37,377 nt of DNA. Origin: Mesobacillus persicus (lineage in GTDB: Bacteria > Bacillota > Bacilli > Bacillales > Cytobacillaceae). The first letter of the stretch is position 1. Every line of letters begins with the position of its first letter. Made by a program: the position numbers and the translations under genes. The notes below the pieces were generated by a model. That model saw only the letters and a list, made by a program, of their open reading frames with translations. It ran no database searches and had not been told where the DNA came from. Of this stretch, positions 25,497 to 34,005 are shown piece by piece. Location: the NCBI RefSeq assembly GCF_900109925.1, contig NZ_FOBW01000026.1, positions 1-37,377 of the forward strand. The letters are read 5' to 3'.

Positions 25497-26591
25497 TTAT
25501 GAGCCCTCTTCAGTTACGAACTTCACTTGGTTTTCCATTTCTGGGCCCAAGTACAGCTTTCTGCTTTGTAATGCAAGGCTAACGCTCTCATTATCTAGGA
25601 TATCGAGAATTTCAAAATTAACTTCTTCTTTAACCTTAAGAAACTCTTCCCAATTGGTTGTATTAGTAAAGAAATATAAGAAAATATCAAAGCCATTTTC
25701 TTGATATTTATCAAAGTTTACTAATATGGTCTCTGGGTGGATTCCTTCATGGTTTTTTAACAGGTAATTGATCCGCTTAACAACATTCTCAAGTTTTTCC
25801 TTAGGCGTATCGTGGGCTACTCTTAAATTAAAAGATACCTGCCTTTTCCCCATTTTACTCCAGTTTGTAATATTTTCATTCGCTAAGGTTGCATTCGGCA
25901 CCGTGACTAGTGCTTGTGCGAAAGTTCTTACCTTTGTACTACGAAAACTAATATCCTCAATTGTCCCTTCCACACTAGGTGTCATGATCCAGTCGCCTAT
26001 GGAGAATGGTTTCTCTGTAATAATGACAACTCCTCCAACCAAGTTACCTAATGCATCCTTTGCTGCAAGAGAAATTGCCAGTCCGCCAATCCCTAATCCT
26101 GCAACGAAACCGCTAATATTATAACCAAATTCTTGTGCAATAATGGTAAAGGAAATCGCCACAATAATGACTCTTATTGCTTTGGATATAAACGGAATTA
26201 AAATTTCATCAATTTCCATACTGTATTTAGTATTCATTTTCGTAAAAAACAAGGACGAAGAAGACGCTAAATTATACAATCCCCAGCCTAGAAGGAAAAT
26301 AAGCGAAGAACGCATGAAGCTTAAAAATAGATGATTATCTTCATTCAGATAATGACTATAATCGGCGGATACATAAATCCCAAGAACAATGAACACCCAT
26401 TGCATTGGTTTTTCAAAAGCTAGCATAACTTGAGAGAAGAAGCTACTTGGTGCTTTCTTCACTAGCCATAATAATACCTTGAAAACGTATTTCGAAAAGA
26501 TCTTTCTAAAAATCAGGAAAATAAATAGGATACCTACTGTAATCCCAATATTCGTTAAGGCTGTATATGAAACCCAGTGTTGCCAAGACAA
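25497..26591 (-). CDS. MscS-family small-conductance mechanosensitive channel
   Basis: A 364-residue membrane protein. Four to five hydrophobic segments occupy residues 12-185; the last holds the glycine- and alanine-rich pore helix GFVAGLGIGGLAISLAAKDALGN. The beta domain follows with KPFSIGDWIMTPSVEGTIEDI and TKVRTFAQALVTVPNATLANENI, standard MscS signatures. Such channels open under membrane tension and release solutes during osmotic downshock. The start is TTG at 26591, 8 bp after GGGGG. B. subtilis has several paralogues (YhdY looks closest by length), so I give no symbol. It is transcribed alone. Confidence 0.92.
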   Translation of the reverse strand: MSWQHWVSYTALTNIGITVGILFIFLIFRKIFSKYVFKVLLWLVKKAPSSFFSQVMLAFEKPMQWVFIVLGIYVSADYSHYLNEDNHLFLSFMRSSLIFLLGWGLYNLASSSSLFFTKMNTKYSMEIDEILIPFISKAIRVIIVAISFTIIAQEFGYNISGFVAGLGIGGLAISLAAKDALGNLVGGVVIITEKPFSIGDWIMTPSVEGTIEDISFRSTKVRTFAQALVTVPNATLANENITNWSKMGKRQVSFNLRVAHDTPKEKLENVVKRINYLLKNHEGIHPETILVNFDKYQENGFDIFLYFFTNTTNWEEFLKVKEEVNFEILDILDNESVSLALQSRKLYLGPEMENQVKFVTEEGS

Positions 26592-26778
26592 TATAGTAAC
26601 CCCCTAATAAAATTCTTTTATATAATAACACACAACTATCGCGATGCGTTTGAATTTCATCCTAGGTGAGCCGGCTAAATTTACCAGGTAAAGTTAGAGC
26701 AATTGTCGAAAATTGTTGATAAACATGCTTGGTTATATGCTACTCTTAAAGTAACCTTACTATGGATGTGAGAAAAAA

Positions 26779-27942
26779 TTGACCTTAAACAGGACCATGA
26801 TCACAGCAAGTACTTTCCTGATTATTTTACTCTTGCCGCTACCTTATTTTTTTCAAGATGCTTGGTGGGTGGAGATTCTAATTTTTCTGCTTGTTCTATC
26901 ATTGTTTAGTATGGTTTTTATAGCCAACCGCCAGATAAGAAATTTGTCAGAGCAGCATTTGGATTTGGAGGCTTCAAACACTAACTTAAGAAATGAAATG
27001 ACTACCTTAAAAGCGACGAATAAACAAATTCGGGACAGTCTAGCAGAATATAGATTTCTTGTTGATCACCTAGATGCCTTTGTTTTCAACGTAAATATTC
27101 AAACAGACACATGGCTAACAACAGACCAGCTTGACGGGATACAAGCTTTCGAAAACAAAATACACCCTGAAGACAAAGTTAACTTTTATAAAAGAAAAGA
27201 GAAATGGCTTGCTGGACAAGCGGTTCGTTTCGAATTTAGAACAGTAGAGGCAAGTGGGGAAATTTGCTGGAATGAACTACGTACAGAATCCACCTTTAAT
27301 GAATCAGGAGAGCTTGAGCGAGTTACAGGTATCATTATCGATACGACTGCACGTAAAGTTAAAGAAGAAAACTTAGCCCAAATGGCTTTCTATGACACCT
27401 TAACAGAACTACCTAACCGCTTGATGCTAAAAAGTCATTTAAATAAAGTTCTGTCACGAGCAAAAAGAACAAAGCATGAATTTGTGATTATGTTTTTAGA
27501 TTTGGATGGCTTTAAAGCGGTTAACGATACTCTCGGCCATGAGACTGGAGATGCTCTTTTAAAAGATGTAGCTACACGATTAAATGCCTGTGTGCGAGAA
27601 GAAGATTTAGTCTCGAGAATAGGTGGCGATGAATTTATCATTGTCTTTGAGGAGACTAGTAAGGATACTGTAGAAGAAATTGCAGACCGCATCATAGTGA
27701 ACATTGCAAATCCTTACTATATATCAGAAAAAGAGGCAAGGGTTACTCCGAGTATTGGCATCTCTATTTATCCTGAGCATGGGACAGATATTGATTCGAT
27801 AATTGATCATGCAGATAAAGCAATGTATGTAGCCAAAAGTAAAGGGAAAAACAGATACCAATTCTATGATTTAGAACTTGAGGAATATCCACAACCCAAA
27901 GAAACATTTATAGCCAAGTTTAGAAAACTCTTTCAGAAATGA
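26779..27942 (+). CDS. Membrane-anchored PAS-GGDEF diguanylate cyclase
   Basis: A 387-residue protein predicted to make c-di-GMP. Two hydrophobic segments (about 10-50) are followed by a coiled coil (about 52-92), a PAS domain (about 92-195, ending VTGIIIDTTARKVKEENL) and a GGDEF domain (from about 200, FYDTLTELPNR). The active site is intact (RIGGDEFII), and REED five residues before it is the RxxD inhibitory site for product feedback. No EAL domain is present. The TTG at 26779 has GGATGTGAG upstream; an ATG six codons later is possible. Transcribed alone and followed by a bidirectional terminator. The PAS ligand is unknown. Confidence 0.94.
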   Translation: MTLNRTMITASTFLIILLLPLPYFFQDAWWVEILIFLLVLSLFSMVFIANRQIRNLSEQHLDLEASNTNLRNEMTTLKATNKQIRDSLAEYRFLVDHLDAFVFNVNIQTDTWLTTDQLDGIQAFENKIHPEDKVNFYKRKEKWLAGQAVRFEFRTVEASGEICWNELRTESTFNESGELERVTGIIIDTTARKVKEENLAQMAFYDTLTELPNRLMLKSHLNKVLSRAKRTKHEFVIMFLDLDGFKAVNDTLGHETGDALLKDVATRLNACVREEDLVSRIGGDEFIIVFEETSKDTVEEIADRIIVNIANPYYISEKEARVTPSIGISIYPEHGTDIDSIIDHADKAMYVAKSKGKNRYQFYDLELEEYPQPKETFIAKFRKLFQK

Positions 27943-27980
27943 GATTCTATTGCTGGGAACGCAAACTCAGCTACCTAAAA

Positions 27981-28033
27981 TAAAAGAGAAGGTTTTAGCT
28001 AATATGTAACCAGCTAACACCTTCTCTTTTTTA
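27981..28033. terminator. Bidirectional terminator after the diguanylate cyclase gene
   Basis: AAAAGAGAAGGT-TTTAGCT...AGCTAAC-ACCTTCTCTTTTTT, a long stem with T and A runs between converging genes. Confidence 0.92.
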
Positions 28034-28417
28034 TGCACTTTTTTCTAAACAGCTTATTAACCTCACTTCAATATCTTTAGCCATTTCCTGTAGCTGCGGA
28101 TTGTCAATTACGCTTATCAGAGCCGTTGGCTTTGGCATTCCAATCTTTGTTTGTCCGTTCTCTTTGTAAACAACAATTTTACAAGGGAGAAAATAACCGA
28201 CTAATTTATTTTCTTTAATCACCCTCTCTGCCTCCTTAGGGTTGCACACCTCAAGGACAAAAAACTCTTCATCTAAACTGAAGCCCTTTTCTTCTAGCTT
28301 ATCTTTAATATTAAACGTCCATAATACTCCAAATCCTTCTTCCTTTAGATTAGTTTCAAGCGATTGAATTGCCTGGTCCACTGTTTTATTTGTCTCTAAT
28401 GTAAAATGAAACTCCAT
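28031..28417 (-). CDS. DUF302 domain protein
   Basis: A 128-residue cytoplasmic protein of the DUF302 family. Recognisable parts are the first strand FHFTLETNKTVDQAIQSLE, GVLWTFNIKDKLEEKGF, the segment FFVLEVCNPKEAERVI and GYFLPCKIVVYKENGQTKIG. Two cysteines sit at conserved positions (VCNP and LPCK). The biochemical function of the family is unknown; members are often found near sulfur or metal genes. GGAGG is 8 bp upstream of the ATG. The gene is divergent from the ferredoxin-cytochrome operon, and the shared 200-bp region holds a palindromic operator-like site, so the two may be co-regulated. Confidence 0.88.
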   Translation of the reverse strand: MEFHFTLETNKTVDQAIQSLETNLKEEGFGVLWTFNIKDKLEEKGFSLDEEFFVLEVCNPKEAERVIKENKLVGYFLPCKIVVYKENGQTKIGMPKPTALISVIDNPQLQEMAKDIEVRLISCLEKSA

Positions 28418-28545
28418 CAAAATTTCCTCCTTTATTTTCTCTCTTACTTTTTCCTAATTCCCTCCGTCTTATCTCTCTTCGTGACATTTCTGTGAACAAC
28501 AAAAAATTTTCAGTACGGAGACTACACAATTAGGCTTGTTTTCAT

Positions 28546-28598
28546 TATACCCCATATAGTATAAATAAAGAAACGAATTTACATACCCTAATGGGTAT
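28546..28598. promoter_or_regulatory. Operator-like palindromes ahead of the ferredoxin-cytochrome operon
   Basis: ATACCC-TAAT-GGGTAT (28583-28598) is a perfect 6-bp palindrome just before the ribosome site. TATAC-CCCATATA-GTATA (28546-28563) is a weaker one overlapping a -10-like TATAAA at 28560-28565. The C/G-rich half-site ACCC is of the type bound by CsoR/CstR-family repressors, so control by copper or persulfide is possible. This is inference from sequence shape only. Confidence 0.4.
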
Positions 28599-28616
28599 TT
28601 AGTAGGAGGCTATATA

Positions 28617-29651
28617 ATGCAAACAAATGAAGTATCCCGGCGGGAGTTTATTAAAAGGTCTGGAGGAGCCCTTGCCGTGGGAACAGTCATCTTAACTGGA
28701 ACGGATAAGGTGATTGCAGCGGATAAAAAAATGGATGAAAAGGGGACAATCATTGACCTGAGCATATGTGATGGTTGTGCAGCAAAGAACACACCTGAAT
28801 GTGTATTAGCGTGCCGAACTAAAAATGCTGATAAATTTCCTAAAGTCGACCAAAGCGAATTAAAACCCTATTGGCCGCAGAAAAAGTTTGAGGATTGGTC
28901 TGATCAACAGGATAATACGAAACGACTAACTCCATACAACTGGACGTTTGTAGATCAAGTAACTGTCGAACATGATGGGAAAAGTGAGGAAGTATTTGTT
29001 CCTCGCCGCTGCATGCATTGTGACAACCCAACTTGTGCTGGTTTATGTCCATTTAGTGCCATTGAAAAGGATAAAAATGGAGCAGTCGTTATCAATGAAA
29101 ATCAGTGTATGGGTGGGGCAAAATGTCGTGATGTTTGCCCTTGGGATATCCCTCAAAGACAAGCAGGTGTGGGAATTTACATGAACTTAGCCCCTGACTA
29201 TTTGGGTGGCGGTGTCATGTTCAAATGTGACTTCTGTGCAGATTTACTTGCGGAAGGAAAACAACCAGCATGTGTAACTGCGTGTCCAAAAGGAGCTATT
29301 TCATTTGGGACAAAGCAAGAAATGAAAGACCTGGCTTATAAGCGCGCGAATGAAATCTCCGGTTATGTTTATGGAGATAAAGAAAATGGTGGAACAGCCA
29401 CTTTTTATGTATCAAAAGTCCCATACGAGAAAATTGATGCAGCAATCAAACAAAGCAAAAAGGACAGCAATGACCAAAAACCTGGACGTCCTACCATGGA
29501 AGTAGATGCTGAGAATAAACTAGATACCTTAAGTGGAATGGCATTAAGTGCAGCGATTGCACCTGTTGCTGGCCTTGCTGCCGCTGGATTTGCGGCTTAC
29601 AACAAAATGAAGGGACAAAAGAAAAGCCATGAACAAGAAAAAACAGAATAA
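28617..29651 (+). CDS. Tat-exported four-cluster iron-sulfur protein (formate dehydrogenase/PhsB-type electron-transfer subunit)
   Basis: A 344-residue protein with the twin-arginine signal SRREFIK (residues 7-13). Fifteen cysteines form four cluster sites: C51, C54, C62, C66; C132, C135, C140, C144; C164, C170, C174; and C204, C207, C219, C223. In the third group the second cysteine of the usual CxxCxxCxxxCP is glycine (G167), which suggests a 3Fe-4S cluster or a changed potential. A hydrophobic segment (about 308-330) would anchor it in the membrane. In the family such subunits carry electrons between a molybdopterin subunit and a cytochrome b. Only the cytochrome gene follows, overlapping by 23 bp. 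The ribosome site is GGAGG, 8 bp before the ATG. Confidence 0.9.
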   Translation: MQTNEVSRREFIKRSGGALAVGTVILTGTDKVIAADKKMDEKGTIIDLSICDGCAAKNTPECVLACRTKNADKFPKVDQSELKPYWPQKKFEDWSDQQDNTKRLTPYNWTFVDQVTVEHDGKSEEVFVPRRCMHCDNPTCAGLCPFSAIEKDKNGAVVINENQCMGGAKCRDVCPWDIPQRQAGVGIYMNLAPDYLGGGVMFKCDFCADLLAEGKQPACVTACPKGAISFGTKQEMKDLAYKRANEISGYVYGDKENGGTATFYVSKVPYEKIDAAIKQSKKDSNDQKPGRPTMEVDAENKLDTLSGMALSAAIAPVAGLAAAGFAAYNKMKGQKKSHEQEKTE

Positions 29652-30303
29652 GGTATATCGTCAAAGCCTATCAAACCGACTTGTGCACTGGATTACCGCT
29701 ATTTCCATATTTGCTTTAATCATCAGTGGCTTTGGTCAAATGCCTATGTATAAACGATACAATATTACCAAATTGCCTGGAGCTGAATGGCTAGGGGAAT
29801 ACTCTTTAACATTAGTCATGCATTACGTTGCAGCTATTGTTCTCATTTTCATCGTATTCTACCATATCTTTGTTCACACTCTTCTAAAGCAATTTGATGC
29901 CATTCCAAAACGCGGCGATGGAAAAGAATCCGTGAAGATTATTAAGGCAATGATTACGAAGGGCGAAGAGCCTCCTAGTGAAAAATACCTTGCTGAGCAA
30001 AGACTCGCCTATGCGGTTATAGGTGTGACTATATTAGCCTTAGTTATTACTGGGTTGGTAAAAGTAGCTAAAAATGTAGCCTTTATCTCCGTTTCCCACC
30101 CAATTGTTTTCTGGTCTACCGCCATTCATAATACAGCAACATTTATTCTTATTTTTCTTATCATTGCCCACCTTGCTGCCTTTGGAATAAAGGCGAATCG
30201 CAAACTGCTTCCTGGCATGTTCACGGGGTATGTCGACAAGGAATATGTGAAACACCGACATTCCTTATGGTATAAAAAATTAAAGAATGAGAAGAATTCT
30301 TAA
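29629..30303 (+). CDS. Formate dehydrogenase gamma/cytochrome b561-type membrane subunit
   Basis: A 224-residue protein with four membrane helices (about 18-37, 61-85, 127-147 and 164-188). Histidines lie in or near the helices and could bind two haems b: H20 in RLVHW, the one in LVMHYVAA, FYHIFVH, and AIHNTATFILIF with IIAHLAAFG. This is the FdnI/PhsC type of quinone-linked cytochrome b. It begins inside the end of the iron-sulfur gene, which indicates translational coupling. Together they could pass electrons between the quinone pool and an extracytoplasmic redox partner. No molybdopterin or other catalytic gene is adjacent. Confidence 0.9.
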   Translation: MNKKKQNKVYRQSLSNRLVHWITAISIFALIISGFGQMPMYKRYNITKLPGAEWLGEYSLTLVMHYVAAIVLIFIVFYHIFVHTLLKQFDAIPKRGDGKESVKIIKAMITKGEEPPSEKYLAEQRLAYAVIGVTILALVITGLVKVAKNVAFISVSHPIVFWSTAIHNTATFILIFLIIAHLAAFGIKANRKLLPGMFTGYVDKEYVKHRHSLWYKKLKNEKNS

Positions 30304-30311
30304 TTCAACCA

Positions 30312-30356
30312 AAAAAGAAGGCCTAAGAGAACAAGAGCTCTCTTAGGCCTTTCTGT
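30312..30356. terminator. Bidirectional terminator between cytochrome b gene and glmM
   Basis: AAGGCCTAAGAGA...TCTCTTAGGCCTT, a 13-bp stem flanked by A- and T-rich runs, between converging genes. Confidence 0.9.
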
Positions 30357-30368
30357 CTTTGTTTGTGC

Positions 30369-31718
30369 TTACTCTTTCAAACCCATTTCCTGATCAACTA
30401 CCGCAACAATACGATTTACATATTCCTCGCATTGTTCTTCGGTTGGAGCCTCAGCCATTACCCTAACTAACGGCTCAGTACCTGAAGGGCGAACAAGAAT
30501 GCGTCCATTCCCATTCATTTCTGCTTCAACTTGTTGAATCACCGCACTTACTTTTTCATTGTCGGTCACATGATATTTATCTTTTACCCTTACATTCACT
30601 AGTACTTGAGGAAACTTTTTCATTTCTCCTGCAAGCTCGGAAAGCCGCTTCTCTGTAACCTTCATGATGTTTACCAACTGTAGACCAGTAAGCAGGCCAT
30701 CTCCCGTCGTATTGTAGTCAAGGAAAATAATATGACCAGATTGTTCGCCGCCGAGATTATAGCCATTCTTCTTCATCTCTTCAACAACATATCTGTCTCC
30801 AACCGCAGTCGGTATACTTTTAATCCCCTTTTCTTCCAACGCTTTATAAAAACCAAGATTACTCATAACAGTTGAAACAACGGTGTTTTGTTTTAAACGA
30901 TTCACTTCATTTAAGTATTTTGCACAGATATACATAATTTGATCGCCATCAACAATTTGCCCATTTTCATCAATTGCAATTAAACGGTCACCATCACCAT
31001 CAAATGCTAGTCCAACATCAGCACCCTTTTCCTTTACAAAAGCTGTAAGTGCTTCTGGATGGGTTGAACCAACACCATCATTGATATTAAGTCCGTTTGG
31101 AGAAGCTCCCATTGTTGAGATATCTGCATCAAGGTCTGCAAATAAATGCATAGCTAAGGAAGAAGTAGCTCCATGCGCACAATCAAGCGCCACATGAATA
31201 CCAGAGAAATCCTCATCCACAGTCTGTTTTAAGTATTGTAAATACTTTTGTCCACCTTCAAAATAGTCATTAACCTGTCCTAAAGCAGATCCGACTGGCC
31301 GTGGTAATTGATCTTCTTGAAGGTCCATCAAGTTTTCAATCTCTAACTCTTGCTCATCTGATAGCTTAAAGCCATCTGGACCAAAAAACTTAATTCCATT
31401 ATCTGCAACCGGATTGTGCGAAGCAGAAATCATGACGCCAGCCTGAGCACCGAGGGCCTTTGTTAGATATGACACTCCTGGGGTGGATATAACACCTAGG
31501 CGCATAACCTCAGCCCCAATTGAAAGCAGACCTGCAACTAATGCTCCTTCAAGCATATGCCCAGAAATTCTTGTGTCACGCCCAATTAATACCTTTGGTC
31601 GTTCTTTATCCTTAGTTAGTACGTAGCCTCCAAAACGGCCCAGTCGAAAGGCTAATTCTGGAGTAAGCTCACTATTTGCAACTCCGCGTACTCCATCGGT
31701 ACCGAAATATTTACCCAT
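30369..31718 (-). CDS. glmM: Phosphoglucosamine mutase GlmM
   Basis: A 449-residue enzyme that converts glucosamine-6-phosphate to glucosamine-1-phosphate for UDP-GlcNAc and wall synthesis. The phosphorylated serine is S100 in ISASHNPV, the magnesium loop is FDGDGDRLI, the sugar-binding loop is GGEQSGHII, and the phosphate-binding loop near the C terminus is [18 protein letters not shown] is about 9 bp before the ATG. It is the third gene of cdaA-cdaR-glmM, the conserved operon that links c-di-AMP synthesis with wall precursors; CdaA and GlmM interact in B. subtilis and other Firmicutes. glmS, which follows glmM in B. subtilis, is not downstream here. Confidence 0.97.
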   Translation of the reverse strand: MGKYFGTDGVRGVANSELTPELAFRLGRFGGYVLTKDKERPKVLIGRDTRISGHMLEGALVAGLLSIGAEVMRLGVISTPGVSYLTKALGAQAGVMISASHNPVADNGIKFFGPDGFKLSDEQELEIENLMDLQEDQLPRPVGSALGQVNDYFEGGQKYLQYLKQTVDEDFSGIHVALDCAHGATSSLAMHLFADLDADISTMGASPNGLNINDGVGSTHPEALTAFVKEKGADVGLAFDGDGDRLIAIDENGQIVDGDQIMYICAKYLNEVNRLKQNTVVSTVMSNLGFYKALEEKGIKSIPTAVGDRYVVEEMKKNGYNLGGEQSGHIIFLDYNTTGDGLLTGLQLVNIMKVTEKRLSELAGEMKKFPQVLVNVRVKDKYHVTDNEKVSAVIQQVEAEMNGNGRILVRPSGTEPLVRVMAEAPTEEQCEEYVNRIVAVVDQEMGLKE

Positions 31719-31801
31719 TTTAATAATCGCTCCTTATTAGCGGCTCATGCGTGAGCCATCCTATATTCTCATATCATAAACCCATTTAACGGGTAAAGTA
31801 G

Positions 31802-33034
31802 TTACGTTTCCTTTTTCGAGATTGTAATATTTGCTTTCTGGGATGCTAACTTCCAACTTATATTATTTGGTGCGGAGACACTAATATCAACACTATGGTC
31901 CCCTTCTAGCAAACCTGAAACATCAATCAACAACTCAAAGTCACCTACTGTCAAACCATTGACCAACTCTGCCTGCCCAGTTGCAATAACACTAGTACGA
32001 CCATTTTCTGGATCTCTAAAATTTATATTTTGATCCTCGGTCTGTCCCGATACCGTAATCGGAATATTGGACAGTGTTACTTCTTCCTGCTTTTTCACTT
32101 TGATCGTGAGTTTAGCTGTCTCAGGAGAGACCTCAACAACTCCGTTTGAAATTATAATAGGAAGTGTCACTTCCGTATCCTCCGTAATATTGCTTACATC
32201 GACTTCCACCCTTACCTTTTTTACATCCTCTAAAACTTCAGGATTGGCAATAATCGTTGCTTCGTTTACATCGGAGGTAATTGAGTCAATGGTCACACCC
32301 TCAGGTGGGTTGCCTTTGGGCACGATATCAAGTGGGACCTTTTTGCTCGAGCTCTCGATTGGAATGGTCACATCGACGGTACTAGGTTCAACTGTTACGT
32401 CAAGCTTGTTCATGTCCTTGTCCAATACGAGGACATCAGCCTTCGTAGTAACTGTATCTTTCGTTTCTTCGCCAATATTTACGTTGGCCTTAACATAACC
32501 AATTTGATCAATTACATTTTTCGCACCCGTAACTTGAACTGTATCGGGCTCGATACTAGGAGAGCCAGCTACATACCCATCGGCAATCATTCCTGAGTTG
32601 AATTCAGCACTTACTTTAAAATCCCTTGTGACTCTTTCTTGTATATTGACCGTTATGTTAGAGGGATCAATAGTAACTGTAAGTCGCTCAGAAATATCCC
32701 TGATATTAATTTGAATTTGATGCTCTCCCATTTCTAATTCGGTCAAATCAACATAAACTTCAAAATCTCTTAAGGCTCTAGCCTGTTGAACAATATTCCT
32801 AGGTCCTTGAATCCTAACATCGACTGTCTCCGGTATCCCGGTTACCACAAGGTTTTCCGAATCATAGTAACTGTTGACCGGTACCTCGGTAATCACCTCT
32901 GTATCTTCATTAGAAGGGACATTAATATTTCCCGATTTATTCGAATTAGTAATCGGAACGGAGGAGAATAACAAAAAAGCGAGCAGAAGTGAAACTCCTC
33001 TCAAGAACCATCGGTTATCAAGCCATTTATCCAT
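31802..33034 (-). CDS. cdaR: CdaR, YbbR-domain regulator of CdaA
   Basis: A 410-residue protein with one N-terminal membrane helix (FLRGVSLLLAFLLFSSVPI, residues 11-29) and an extracytoplasmic part of four YbbR repeats. Repeat signatures include PETVDVRIQGPRNIV, EPDTVQVTGAKNVID and LDIVPKGNPPEGVT. CdaR modulates the diadenylate cyclase CdaA at the membrane. Its start overlaps the cdaA end by 8 bp, so the two are translationally coupled. The terminal segment ANITISKKET is hydrophilic. Confidence 0.94.
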   Translation of the reverse strand: MDKWLDNRWFLRGVSLLLAFLLFSSVPITNSNKSGNINVPSNEDTEVITEVPVNSYYDSENLVVTGIPETVDVRIQGPRNIVQQARALRDFEVYVDLTELEMGEHQIQINIRDISERLTVTIDPSNITVNIQERVTRDFKVSAEFNSGMIADGYVAGSPSIEPDTVQVTGAKNVIDQIGYVKANVNIGEETKDTVTTKADVLVLDKDMNKLDVTVEPSTVDVTIPIESSSKKVPLDIVPKGNPPEGVTIDSITSDVNEATIIANPEVLEDVKKVRVEVDVSNITEDTEVTLPIIISNGVVEVSPETAKLTIKVKKQEEVTLSNIPITVSGQTEDQNINFRDPENGRTSVIATGQAELVNGLTVGDFELLIDVSGLLEGDHSVDISVSAPNNISWKLASQKANITISKKET

Positions 33035-33854
33035 CCTTCTTCACCCTCCAATTCCATCGGGTCGAAGCAGCATTATTTGTTTTTGAGATAGATATTATTT
33101 CATTTTGCAAAAGCTCCCTAAGTTGGTCCATGCTAACATCACGATAAAGCTCACCATTTTTTGTAAGGGATATATTTCCCGTTTCTTCAGAAACAATAAC
33201 AGTAATACTATCGGTCACTTCACTTATCCCTAACGCTGCCCGGTGCCTTGTCCCTAGTTCCTTGGAAATAAATGGACTCTCCGATAATGGTAAATAACAC
33301 GCTGCTGCTGCCACACGGTTTTTTTGTATAATCACAGCCCCATCATGAAGGGGAGTATTGGGAATAAAAATATTAATTAATAGTTCTGAGGAAACCTTGG
33401 AATCGAGTTGAATTCCCGTTTCAATATAATCACCCATCCCGGTTTCTCTTTCTATTGAAACAAGCGCCCCTATCCGCCGTTTAGCCATGTAGTCTGTAGC
33501 TTTGATAATGGCCTCGACCATTTTCCCTTCATTCTCTTCCTCACTAGAAGCTGTTCTTGAAAAAAGTCGTCCCCTACCTAATTGTTCTAGTGCCCTTCTA
33601 AATTCAGGTTGAAAGATGATAATGATCGCAAGAAATCCCCATGTTATAGCTTGCTCCATGATCCAACCAAGTGTGTTTAACCCAAAAACATCACTGATAA
33701 ATTTAATAATTAGGATAACAAAAATCCCTTTTAATAATTGAACCGCCTTTGTTCCACGTATATATCCAATCGCTTTATATATGACAAACCAAACGAGGAG
33801 AATGTCAACGATATTGGCCATATAATTTACTAAATCCCAATCAGCAAACGACAT
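33027..33854 (-). CDS. cdaA: CdaA, membrane diadenylate cyclase
   Basis: A 275-residue enzyme that makes c-di-AMP from two ATP. Three membrane helices lie in residues 12-80. The DisA_N (DAC) domain follows, with the catalytic motifs D171-G-A in LHDGAVII and R203-H-R in GTRHRAALGI. c-di-AMP controls potassium uptake and wall homeostasis in Firmicutes. GGAGG is 7 bp before the ATG. An extended -10 promoter at 33931-33939 probably drives cdaA-cdaR-glmM. Confidence 0.97.
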   Translation of the reverse strand: MSFADWDLVNYMANIVDILLVWFVIYKAIGYIRGTKAVQLLKGIFVILIIKFISDVFGLNTLGWIMEQAITWGFLAIIIIFQPEFRRALEQLGRGRLFSRTASSEEENEGKMVEAIIKATDYMAKRRIGALVSIERETGMGDYIETGIQLDSKVSSELLINIFIPNTPLHDGAVIIQKNRVAAAACYLPLSESPFISKELGTRHRAALGISEVTDSITVIVSEETGNISLTKNGELYRDVSMDQLRELLQNEIISISKTNNAASTRWNWRVKKDG

Positions 33855-33930
33855 TACCTTTCCTCCAAAAGTTTAGTTAAAACTCTAAATGTACCAATAA
33901 TTACTCACCAAATTTATTTGTAACTTTATT

Positions 33931-33939
33931 ATTATATCA
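33931..33939 (-). promoter_or_regulatory. Extended -10 promoter of cdaA-cdaR-glmM
   Basis: On the minus strand TGATATAAT, a perfect TGnTATAAT. A weak -35 (TTCATA) lies about 19 bp upstream. The leader would be about 70 nt. Confidence 0.5.
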
Positions 33940-33977
33940 CAACAGATGGTGCATTTATGAATGTCGGGCGGTAAAAG

Positions 33978-34005
33978 ATGACTAAAAAGAAAAGCCCCCC
34001 TTTAT
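33978..34005 (-). terminator. Possible weak terminator after rsiW
   Basis: GCTCC-AATAAAG-GGGGGC then TTTTCTTTTT on the minus strand, overlapping the rsiW stop codon. The stem is short with a G-U pair, so read-through into cdaA is possible. Confidence 0.45.

Noticed and set aside
31719-31801. Possible glmS ribozyme near glmM
   Set aside because: The gap is only 83 bp and lies upstream of glmM; no glmS or ribozyme core was seen.
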